Origin: Hyphomicrobiales bacterium
GTDB taxonomy: Bacteria > Pseudomonadota > Alphaproteobacteria > Rhizobiales > GCA-2746425
DNA length: 6,495 nucleotides
Direction of reading: 5' to 3'
Assembly: GCA_002746425.1 (NCBI GenBank)
Contig: NVXB01000131.1
Span: 1-6,495, forward strand
A program made the translations under genes and the position numbers. A model generated the notes under the pieces. The model searched no databases, was not told the DNA's origin, and saw nothing but the letters and a program-made list of their open reading frames with translations. Every line of letters starts with the position of its first letter. The first letter of the stretch is position 1. Positions 1 to 6,495 of the stretch are shown piece after piece.

Positions 1-218
1 TAATCCCTTCTGAATTTTCTGACCGCTTGATTAACGGAGAAAACCCTATTCGTGTGTGGCGAGAGTACCGTGGTTTCAAAGCCAAAGAACTCGCTGAAAA
101 GGCCGGTATAAGCACGGCTTATCTGTCTGAGATTGAAACGGGCAAGAAGGAAGGCCGTGTTGGCACACTTGCCGCTATCGCTGATGTGTTGAACCTTACC
201 ATTGATGATCTGGTTTAG
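1..218 (+). CDS. Helix-turn-helix (Cro/CI, XRE family) regulator, 5'-truncated by the window edge
   Basis: The frame is open from base 3 to the TAG at 216-218 and enters from outside the window. A TTG at 27 could serve as a start, but the residues before it (IPSEFSDRL) read as a natural continuation, so I treat this as the C-terminal end of a longer protein. The visible part is one HTH_3 domain: a lead-in GENPIRVWREYRG, a first helix around KAKELAEKAG, the turn and recognition helix ISTAYLSEIETGKK, then the closing helices TLAAIADVLNLTIDDLV. This is the usual Cro/CI DNA-binding fold. Proteins with the GENPIRVWREYRG lead-in and a DDLV end are, in my knowledge of the family, short alphaproteobacterial regulators often placed after a RelE/HigB-like toxin gene. 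An antitoxin or autorepressor role is therefore plausible, but the partner is not visible. HTH assignment is secure; the TA role is inference. Confidence 0.85.
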   Translation, partial: IPSEFSDRLINGENPIRVWREYRGFKAKELAEKAGISTAYLSEIETGKKEGRVGTLAAIADVLNLTIDDLV

Positions 219-302
219 ATAATTGATCGCGATGATGTAACGACGCAGACCCCAAACGCTAACAGCATATCTCAGCTTATTGTTGCAATATTCTTGGCCT
301 TT

Positions 303-1217
303 CTATAGCCCCAGCGGAACAACTACCGTTGGTGTTCTGGGCAAAGTGCTCATCGATAAGATAAAAGACCGGGCACCAAGATAGTGGCTTTCGAAGCCAT
401 CGCCCAGCATTGATATCAATGTGTCGGGCGTGGCAAAACCTCTGGCGTGCATGGGCAGGATAACGCGGGCGCAAAGGCGTTTGAGGATTTCGGCCATGCC
501 GCCAAGGCTCAAGGTTAGCGCGCCGTCAATCGGCACCATAACGACATCCAGGCGGCCTATTTGGGCGTAATGGGCATCAACCAATGGATGGTGCAAATGG
601 CCAAGGTGGCCGATGCACAGGCCTGCGACTTCAAAAATGAAAATCGAATTGGCGTCTTCCTCACGAAACGCACCGCGTATGATGTCTGTCGTGACATTGC
701 GCACCAGCATGTCCTGAACCTGCAAAAAGTGTTTGGCGGGGTTGGTTTGGCCCCAGCCGGGTAAGATATACTCTATTCTGGGGTCCGGACTGGCAGTGAA
801 GTGTGACATGTGAGCCTTGTTCATCGTCACAATGGTCGGAATCAGCCCTTCGCCCTTGTAACTGGCCCAACCGAAATAGTCGGTTGCCGCTGTAATACCG
901 TCAGCACTTTCAATTACATAGGTTGAATGGTCGAAATAGCCGATGCGCACTTCAAAAGGCGTAAGCGCGCGGGTTTCATTGCTATCAAAGGTAAAATCGG
1001 CGATTTTTCGTGGCCCAAATTGTGGACTGGTTTCGAATTTGGCAAAGCTAACGTGCTGTTGATATAGCGGGTTATTCAGGTTTTGGGCAATGGCCATGCA
1101 GGTGCTGACGGGCGCACGTTTGGTTTGAATTTTATGCAGAAACGGAGCCGCTTGCAGGCTGGATATGGGCAAGAGTAAAGCCAAAAGAGCGGGCAGGAAT
1201 TGGCGTATGTACGACAT
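303..1217 (-). CDS. Exported metallo-beta-lactamase-fold hydrolase with altered metal motif
   Basis: A 304-residue protein. I chose the ATG at 1217 over the in-frame ATG at 1232 because a strong GGAGGA (1225-1230) sits 7 bases before it. This start gives a clean signal peptide: MSYIRQF, a hydrophobic run at about 8-18, and a likely cut near A23, so the product is probably periplasmic. The mature part is an MBL fold of the UlaG-like kind: strand motif HSTYVIES (97-104), ATDYFG (111-116), the metal-loop region VTMNKAHMSHFT (130-141), then NSIFIFEV (190-197), GHLGHLHH (203-210), VPIDG (228-232) and ILPMH (253-257). In place of canonical HxHxDH the loop reads K134-A-H136-M-S-H139, so the first His and the Asp are missing. 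H136, H139, the His cluster at 204-210, D231 and H257 remain as possible ligands. Related alphaproteobacterial proteins carry, as I recall, a similar TMNRAHSxH loop, so this looks like a family trait rather than decay. The substrate is unknown. It is a single gene, convergent with the HTH gene and divergent from dapF. Confidence 0.85.
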   Translation of the reverse strand: MSYIRQFLPALLALLLPISSLQAAPFLHKIQTKRAPVSTCMAIAQNLNNPLYQQHVSFAKFETSPQFGPRKIADFTFDSNETRALTPFEVRIGYFDHSTYVIESADGITAATDYFGWASYKGEGLIPTIVTMNKAHMSHFTASPDPRIEYILPGWGQTNPAKHFLQVQDMLVRNVTTDIIRGAFREEDANSIFIFEVAGLCIGHLGHLHHPLVDAHYAQIGRLDVVMVPIDGALTLSLGGMAEILKRLCARVILPMHARGFATPDTLISMLGDGFESHYLGARSFILSMSTLPRTPTVVVPLGL

Positions 1218-1224
1218 TTCAAAG

Positions 1225-1230
1225 TCCTCC
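1225..1230 (-). promoter_or_regulatory. Shine-Dalgarno GGAGGA deciding the start of the MBL-fold gene
   Basis: On the minus strand GGAGGA lies 7 bases upstream of the ATG at 1217 and overlaps the codons after the alternative ATG at 1232. It therefore favours the shorter protein, whose N-terminus is also a better signal peptide. Confidence 0.8.
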
Positions 1231-1244
1231 ATGTGCTATCAGTA

Positions 1245-1272
1245 ATTCTAGGAGCATTTGTCCATTCATCAA
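1245..1272 (-). promoter_or_regulatory. Candidate sigma-70 promoter for the MBL-fold gene
   Basis: On the minus strand a -35-like TTGATG (1267-1272) is followed after 16 bases by a -10-like TAGAAT (1245-1250, five of six consensus bases). Transcription would begin near 1238, giving a leader of about 20 bases that just includes the Shine-Dalgarno site at 1225-1230. The geometry fits the start at 1217 better than the one at 1232. This is a pattern match only. Confidence 0.4.
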
Positions 1273-1323
1273 GGAATTAAGTTGTTGCCGTCAAATACTG
1301 GTAATTTGCCTTTGTATCCGCCA

Positions 1324-1329
1324 TATAGT
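1324..1329 (+). promoter_or_regulatory. Possible -10 element for the dapF operon
   Basis: TATAGT matches the -10 consensus at five of six bases and would place a transcript start near 1336, about 26 bases before the dapF ATG. No convincing -35 hexamer stands 16-18 bases upstream, so the call is weak. The divergent 144-base spacer is the only obvious place for the operon promoter. Confidence 0.22.
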
Positions 1330-1361
1330 CGGCATTAATCGAGTTTAGGTAATGAAACGCC

Positions 1362-2222
1362 ATGGATGGCATCGGCTTTAACAAAATGAATGGTGCTGGC
1401 AACGAGATTGTCATGCTAGATTTACGCGGGCAAAACGTAAGCGTTGCGCCAGATTCCGCGCGCGCTATTGCCAAGCTTGATGGGGCGTTTTTCGATCAGT
1501 TGATGGTGCTTTTGCCGCCAAAAAGCGATGGCACGGCAGCTTTTGTTGAAATCTGGAACAATGATGGCTCCAAATCCGGCGCATGCGGCAATGGTATGCG
1601 CTGTGTTTCGGCGATGGAACTGGATCGAACTGGCACAAATGCTGCGGTTTTTGAAACTGAAGCTGGTTTCCTGGATGTTCAGCGTGCAGATGGCGGACAG
1701 ATTACCGTGGATATGGGCATGCCCAAATTCGGCTGGCAGGATATTCCGCTTAGCCATGATGTGGGCGATACGCAGGCTGTTGATTTGGGTGAATTGGCGC
1801 AGCGTGTACCCGTTCATCATGCGGCTGTCGTCAATGTTGGAAATCCGCATGCCATCCTCTGGATTGATGATTTTGCCGATTATGATGTAACTTCTATCGG
1901 ACCAACGCTGGAACACCATCCGTTGTTTCCTGAAAAAGCTAATATCTCGCTGGCAAAGGTGATTTCGCCAGCACACATTATTTTGAAAGTCTGGGAGCGC
2001 GGCGCGGGCCAAACGCGAGCTTGCGGCTCTGCGGCCTGTGCCACAGCCGTTGCTGCTGCGCGCGCGGGTAAAACCGGGCGCAATGTTCGCATCTCTCTGC
2101 CTGGCGGTGATTTGCAGATCAATTGGCGCGACGATGATCATATTTTGATGACCGGCCCCTGGGAGCTGGAGCATCAGGGCGTTTTGCCAAATGCACTTTT
2201 TGATGGGGCGAGCACCTCATGA
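1362..2222 (+). CDS. dapF: Diaminopimelate epimerase
   Basis: DapF converts LL- to meso-diaminopimelate in the cytoplasm, supplying lysine and the peptidoglycan cross-linking residue. It is a cofactor-independent two-cysteine racemase, and both halves of the active site are present: C75 in ACGNGMRC (74-81) and C221 in TRACGSAAC (218-226). Substrate-binding segments are also visible: KMNGAGNE (8-15), NNDGS (66-70), GNPH (160-163), N194 and WERGAG (211-216). At 286 residues the length is normal for the family. The ATG at 1362 is the first possible start, since an in-frame TGA lies at 1353-1355. Its ribosome site is poor: the nearest AGG (1347-1349) is 12 bases away. It is the first gene of a tight operon, and its TGA overlaps the mtaB start by four bases. 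No key residue is missing. Confidence 0.97.
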   Translation: MDGIGFNKMNGAGNEIVMLDLRGQNVSVAPDSARAIAKLDGAFFDQLMVLLPPKSDGTAAFVEIWNNDGSKSGACGNGMRCVSAMELDRTGTNAAVFETEAGFLDVQRADGGQITVDMGMPKFGWQDIPLSHDVGDTQAVDLGELAQRVPVHHAAVVNVGNPHAILWIDDFADYDVTSIGPTLEHHPLFPEKANISLAKVISPAHIILKVWERGAGQTRACGSAACATAVAAARAGKTGRNVRISLPGGDLQINWRDDDHILMTGPWELEHQGVLPNALFDGASTS

Positions 2223-3495
2223 GCAAAGCCCCTGAAATTGAAATGATGACGTTTGGTTGCCGCCTAAACACGGTGGAAAGCCAGGTCATGAAACGTCAGG
2301 CCATTTCTGCCGGGCTGGACAATGCCATCATCGTCAATACTTGCGCAGTGACCAATGAGGCTGTGCGCCAGGCGCGGCAGGCTATCCGTAAGGCCAAGCG
2401 CGAAAATCCGGAGAAGACCATTATCGTATCCGGCTGTGCAGCGCAAACCGATCCCGAAATGTTCGCTGCCATGGATGAAGTGGCACTGGTGCTGGGCAAT
2501 GAGGAAAAACTCAGCGCTGCCAGTTATCGCATGCTGCCGCAATTTGGTGTCAACGACACGACCAAAATACGCGTCAACGATATCATGTCGGTGCGCGAAA
2601 CCGCCGCTCATCTGATTGAGGGGCTGGAAGGGCGCACGCGCGCTTTCGTGCAGGTTCAAACCGGTTGCGATCATCGCTGCACGTTCTGCATTATCCCGTT
2701 TGGCCGTGGCAACTCGCGGTCTGTGCCTATGGGCGTGGTGGTCGATCAGGTGCGCCGTTTGGTGGAAAATGGTTATCGCGAGGTCGTTATCACCGGTGTT
2801 GATATCACGTCATACGGTGCGGATTTACCTGGTGCGCCAAAACTCGGCGCCCTAATACAGTCGGTGTTGAAACATGTACCGGAGCTGGAGCGCTTACGGC
2901 TGTCTTCTATCGATTCCATAGAGGTTGATCCGCAATTGATGGATGCGATTGCCAATGAAGAGCGCTTGATGCCGCATTTGCATTTGTCGTTGCAATCCGG
3001 TGACAACATGATTTTGAAACGCATGAAACGCCGCCATTCGCGCGAGGATACGATTGCCTTTTGTCAGGAAGTTCGTGCCCTGCGCCCGGATATGGTTTTT
3101 GGCGCGGATATCATTGCCGGGTTCCCAACCGAAACCGATGCGATGTTTGAAAATTCTCTGCGCATCATTGATGAGTGTGATCTGACGCATTTGCATATTT
3201 TCCCGTTTTCACCGCGCCCCGGCACGCCGGCGCAGCGCATGCCGCAGCTTGAGCGCCCGCTGATTAAAAGCCGCGCAGCGCTGTTGCGCGCGAAAGGCGA
3301 ATTGGCCTTGCAGGCTCATTTATCATCGCAGGTCGGTACATCCCATGCCGTGCTGATTGAAAAACCCGGCCTTGGCCGCACGGAGCAATTTACCCAGGTG
3401 GAGCTGAGCGCTGATAGCGCCGGCCAGTCTGGTGATATCATTCCAGCGATTATCACCGGGCATTCTCAGCGCCATTTATTTGCCGAGGCTGCATA

Positions 3496-3496
<1 letters not shown>
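2219..3496 (+). CDS. mtaB: tRNA t6A37 methylthiotransferase MtaB
   Basis: A 425-residue radical-SAM methylthiotransferase that adds a methylthio group to N6-threonylcarbamoyl-adenosine 37, forming ms2t6A in tRNAs that read ANN codons. An N-terminal UPF0004 domain (about 1-110) carries the three cysteines for the auxiliary iron-sulfur cluster: C14 in TFGCRLN, C42 in NTCAVT and C73 in SGCAAQ. The radical-SAM domain (about 140-370) has the CxxxCxxC motif at C150, C154, C157 (GCDHRCTFC). The C-terminal 50 residues (HAVLIEKPGLGRTEQFTQV onward) fit a TRAM RNA-binding domain. TFGCRLN, NTCAVT and the 425-residue length favour MtaB (YqeV/CDKAL1-like) over MiaB or RimO. The start lies within the dapF stop (ATGA), with only a weak purine stretch (GGGGCGAG, 2205-2212) ahead, so coupled translation is likely. 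Confidence 0.94.
3485..3488 (+). promoter_or_regulatory. Shine-Dalgarno GAGG for ftsY, inside mtaB
   Basis: GAGG lies 7 bases before the ftsY ATG at 3496 and within the last mtaB codons. The stop and start share one base (TAATG), so terminating ribosomes could restart here. Confidence 0.55.
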
Positions 3497-4703
<1,207 letters not shown>

Positions 4704-4707
<4 letters not shown>

Positions 4708-5318
4708 CAAATTTACTTGAGCGCGAACCTAATGATCCAAAGCGTGCGGATGTTAATCCGCTGCTCAAAATGGCTTTGGAGCTTGGCCCTCTGGCGGTGT
4801 TCTTTTTCGCCAATAGTCGCTATGGCATTTTTACCGCCACCTCGACCTTTATGGTGGCCATCACAATCTCGCTGATCGCATCTTGGGTGCTGACCCGCAA
4901 ATTGGCCATCATGCCAATGGTAACCGGCGTTGTGGTGTTGGTGTTTGGCTCGCTCACCCTTTATCTGCATGATGATATTTTCATCAAGATGAAGCCGACC
5001 ATCGTCAATTGCCTGTTTGGCGGTATTTTGCTGGGTGGGCTGTATTTCGGCAGATCTTTGCTGGGCTATGTGTTCGACAGTGTGTTCAAGCTGACCGATG
5101 AAGGCTGGCAAAAGCTGACCCTGCGCTGGGGCCTTTTCTTCTTTGTGCTGGCGGCCATTAATGAAGTGGTTTGGCGCAATTTCGACACCGATTTCTGGGT
5201 GTCCTTCAAGGTTTTTGGCTTCATGCCGATAACGATTGCCTTCACTCTGCTCCAGATGCCTTTAATCAGCAAATACACCATTGAAGATGAGCCAGAAGAG
5301 TCTGCCGAAGAAAGCTGA
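4704..5318 (+). CDS. ispZ: Inner-membrane septation protein A (YciB/IspZ family)
   Basis: A 204-residue polytopic membrane protein of the YciB/IspZ family, linked to septation and cell-envelope integrity; its biochemical activity is not settled, and the name ispZ is historical. Five or six hydrophobic segments are visible, near residues 24-37, 43-63, 68-88, 99-118, 142-156 and 168-187. Family signatures are present: LELGPLAVFFFANSRYGIF (25-43), the ANSRYG turn, NEVVWRNFDTDFWVSFKVFG (153-172) and MPITIAFTLLQMPLI (174-188). The tail EDEPEESAEES is acidic and probably cytoplasmic. The ATG overlaps the ftsY stop by four bases, making it the last gene of the dapF operon. Placement after ftsY is, to my knowledge, common in Rhizobiales. 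No intrinsic terminator is evident in the 15 bases before the convergent neighbour. Confidence 0.93.
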
Positions 5319-5333
5319 GATTGGGCCTCAACC

Positions 5334-5750
5334 TCAAACAATCTTGAGCGGTTTCTCCAGCACTTTTAGCACCTGAGACAGCTCGTGGCCGCGCTTCAAA
5401 ATGTGGCCACTGGCCGCGGCAACAACTTTATAAGTGCCCTGTTTGCGGGTTAGGGCTGGGTCTTTCTCCACGTAATAAAGCGGCATTTCGCTGGCGCGGC
5501 GAAAAATCGAAAAAACCGCGCGATCCTTGAGATGGTCAATGGCATAGTCGCGCCATTCTCCAGCTGCAACTTTAAAGCCATAAACGCGTAAAATCGCATT
5601 CAGCTCTGCCCGATTAAAGGTAACCTGTTTGTAAGCCTGTTGCTTTTGCTGGTTTTTGGATGGCGTGGGAAAGGCATGAATCTCAGCGGATTGCTCTGTC
5701 CGTGCAGACGCTGTCGCGTGCGATGCTGATTCTGACTTCGTTTCCGCCAT
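5334..5750 (-). CDS. DUF2794 family protein of unknown function
   Basis: A 138-residue soluble protein that I recognise as DUF2794, a family found in Alphaproteobacteria with no assigned function. The first 40 or so residues are polar, Ser/Ala/Gln/Lys-rich and probably disordered. The conserved part begins at VTFNRAELNAILRVYGF (about 43-59) and continues with AAGEWRDYAIDHLKDRAVFS (62-81), FRRASEMPLYYVEKDP (83-98), RKQGTYKVV and ILKRGHELSQVLKVLEKPLK near the C-terminus. I see no signal peptide, membrane segment or metal motif. The ATG at 5750 has only a weak purine stretch (GAAAG) about 10 bases upstream, so the start is likely but not certain; since the conserved core begins about 40 residues in, a later start cannot be excluded by homology. 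It is convergent with ispZ, 15 bases apart, and separate from that operon. Confidence 0.88.
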   Translation of the reverse strand: MAETKSESASHATASARTEQSAEIHAFPTPSKNQQKQQAYKQVTFNRAELNAILRVYGFKVAAGEWRDYAIDHLKDRAVFSIFRRASEMPLYYVEKDPALTRKQGTYKVVAAASGHILKRGHELSQVLKVLEKPLKIV

Positions 5751-5897
5751 TTATATCGATCTTTCAAGGTGTCATCGAGTTGATACAAAACATGGCGCGA
5801 AGGAATGGCTTTGGCAAGCCCTGTGGGTAATTCGGTAAGTCTCTGATTTTACACGAGCTTTATTAAAGTGAGTGCAAAAACAGGCACTGGTTGCAAG

Positions 5898-5920
5898 AAA
5901 AACTGGCCACATCTTGGCCA
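5898..5920 (-). terminator. Short intrinsic-terminator-like hairpin, minus strand
   Basis: TGGCCA at 5915-5920 can pair with TGGCCA at 5904-5909 around a five-base loop. On the minus strand the stem is followed by G and then five T (bases 5898-5902). The stem is only six pairs, so it would be a modest terminator. It lies about 190 bases beyond the GST stop codon and could end that transcript before the DUF2794 promoter. Downstream on the plus strand there is no T-run. Confidence 0.4.
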
Positions 5921-6009
5921 TATTTCCTCATAAAAAGTCACAATATTGCCCCGATTCAGCCCTTCACCAGCCATTTTGGCTCACCATATTTACTATGTTG
6001 CCTCAGACA

Positions 6010-6079
6010 GCCCGGTCTGGTGCAGTCCCATCTTTCAGCCCCCCAACCTGAGGGACGAAATTCCAGACCGGGCATTTTT
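6010..6079 (+). terminator. Large GC-rich hairpin with T-tract; terminator or 3' end of an unannotated small RNA
   Basis: GCCCGGTCTGG (6010-6020) and CCAGACCGGGC (6063-6073) are perfect 11-base inverted repeats, followed on the plus strand by A and five T (6074-6079). Inside the 42-base loop GTCCC (6025-6029) pairs with GGGAC (6052-6056), and CAG (6036-6038) can pair with CTG (6048-6050), leaving a C-rich tip, CCCCCCAAC. The T-tract gives the plus-strand direction; the minus strand lacks one after the stem. No plus-strand gene ends nearby (ispZ ends at 5318, with an opposing gene between), so the element more likely ends its own short transcript than an mRNA. It matches no RNA family I can name. 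Confidence 0.5.
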
Positions 6080-6106
6080 CTTACCCATCATTTTTTGGTT
6101 TTCTGC

Positions 6107-6495
6107 TTAGCTTAATGGCATTGCCATATAGCCCGGTAGGCCTTCGATGCGCTTGATCCAGGCTTGAATGCCCGGAAAACTTCCCAAATCAAATCCGCCC
6201 TTGTGGCAATCATGGGTGTAACCAAACAGTGCAATATCGGCGATTGTTGGCGCATCTCCCGTAAGAAATGGCGTTTTTTGCAATTGGATTTCCATAACGC
6301 CAAGTGCCTTGTTGCCCTTTTCCAGCAGGCTGGCCATCAGTTCTGGCGTGGCTTGTGCTGCGCGCTCCGGATACAGACTAATGGACCGGCGCACGGCAAT
6401 GGCGGGTTCGTGGCTGTATTGCTCAAAGAATATCCAGCTCAAACACATGGCATGGTCGTAGCTGTCGGTGGGCAAAAAATCTGTGCCACTGGCCA
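6107..6495 (-). CDS. Glutathione S-transferase family protein, C-terminal part only
   Basis: The frame runs from the right window edge to the TAA at 6107-6109, giving 128 visible residues. A TTG at 6475 is not the real start, because the preceding residues ASGTDF continue the family pattern. The visible portion is the all-helical C-terminal domain of a cytosolic GST. LPTDSYDHAMCLSWIFFEQ is the first helix after the inter-domain linker, followed by SHEPAIAVRRSI, a helix around EKGNKALGVMEIQL, and FLTGDAPTIADIALFGYTH, which contains the N-capping box T-I-A-D typical of GST folds. The thioredoxin-like glutathione-binding domain lies outside the window, so class and catalytic residue cannot be judged. 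GST-family enzymes conjugate or reduce substrates with glutathione; the specific substrate is unknown. No terminator directly follows the stop codon. Confidence 0.9.
   Translation of the reverse strand, partial: ASGTDFLPTDSYDHAMCLSWIFFEQYSHEPAIAVRRSISLYPERAAQATPELMASLLEKGNKALGVMEIQLQKTPFLTGDAPTIADIALFGYTHDCHKGGFDLGSFPGIQAWIKRIEGLPGYMAMPLS

Larger units (their letters stand above)
5751..6106. other. Intergenic region of about 360 bases with two hairpins and no supported gene
   Basis: This AT-richer spacer separates the DUF2794 gene from the GST gene, both on the minus strand. I see no convincing protein-coding gene. It holds a minus-strand terminator-like hairpin (5898-5920) and a large plus-strand hairpin with a T-tract (6010-6079). 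The promoter for the DUF2794 gene should lie between about 5751 and 5897. The best minus-strand -10 I find is TAAAAT (5846-5851), with TTGCAC (5872-5877) upstream, but the 20-base spacing is too long to be confident. Confidence 0.7.

Noticed and set aside
1218..1232. Longer start for the MBL-fold gene at 1232, adding MEDFE
   Set aside because: GGAGGA falls within these codons at proper distance from the ATG at 1217, and the added acidic residues would spoil the signal peptide.
1422..2174. A 250-codon minus-strand frame opposite dapF
   Set aside because: dapF is intact with all catalytic residues on the other strand; the antisense product shows no known motif.
5316..5346. Inverted repeat AGATTG/CAATCT between ispZ and the DUF2794 gene as a bidirectional terminator
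   Set aside because: Only six Watson-Crick pairs with a 15-base loop and no proper T-run on the plus side; too weak to call.
5871..5888. Small inverted repeat AGTGC/GCACT
   Set aside because: Five pairs with an eight-base loop and no associated T-tract; expected by chance.
6010..6079. SRP RNA, 6S RNA or a known riboswitch
   Set aside because: It lacks the conserved SRP core (GGAAG loop), is too short for 6S, and has no downstream plus-strand gene for a riboswitch to control.
5891..6115. A 74-codon plus-strand reading frame starting with TTG in the DUF2794-GST spacer
   Set aside because: No recognisable domain, no ribosome site, compositionally unlike a gene, and it runs through the hairpin element at 6010-6079.

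Overview
The window reads as a piece of alphaproteobacterial, probably Hyphomicrobiales (Rhizobiales-like), chromosome of moderate GC. The reasons are the gene order dapF-mtaB-ftsY-ispZ followed by a convergent DUF2794 gene, which I recognise from that order, and the alphaproteobacterial look of the individual proteins (for example the MNGAGNE N-terminus of DapF). I cannot name a genus.

Layout. At the left edge (1-218, +) lies the 3' end of a Cro/CI-type helix-turn-helix regulator, possibly the antitoxin half of a pair whose partner would be outside the window. Convergent to it (303-1217, -) is a gene for a secreted or periplasmic metallo-beta-lactamase-fold protein with an altered metal-binding motif. 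A 144-base divergent spacer (1218-1361) separates it from a compact + strand operon: dapF (1362-2222), mtaB (2219-3496), ftsY (3496-4707) and ispZ/yciB (4704-5318). All three junctions overlap (ATGA, TAATG, ATGA), so translational coupling is likely. After a 15-base convergent gap comes a DUF2794 gene (5334-5750, -). A roughly 360-base spacer (5751-6106) holds two hairpins, one on each strand with a following T-tract. At the right edge (6107-6495, -) is the C-terminal part of a glutathione S-transferase family protein.

How the genes relate. The operon joins core functions that share no pathway: diaminopimelate epimerisation for lysine and peptidoglycan, the ms2t6A modification of tRNA, the SRP receptor for membrane-protein targeting, and an inner-membrane protein linked to septation and envelope integrity. 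The flanking genes are separate transcription units.

This is mostly ordinary core genome, and I do not see a new multi-gene system. The points most worth a second look are a perfect 13-copy hexanucleotide repeat inside ftsY (3682-3761), a structured C-rich element with an 11-bp perfect stem and a competing pairing at 6001-6079 that could be the 3' end of an undescribed small RNA, and the altered active-site motif of the exported MBL-fold protein.
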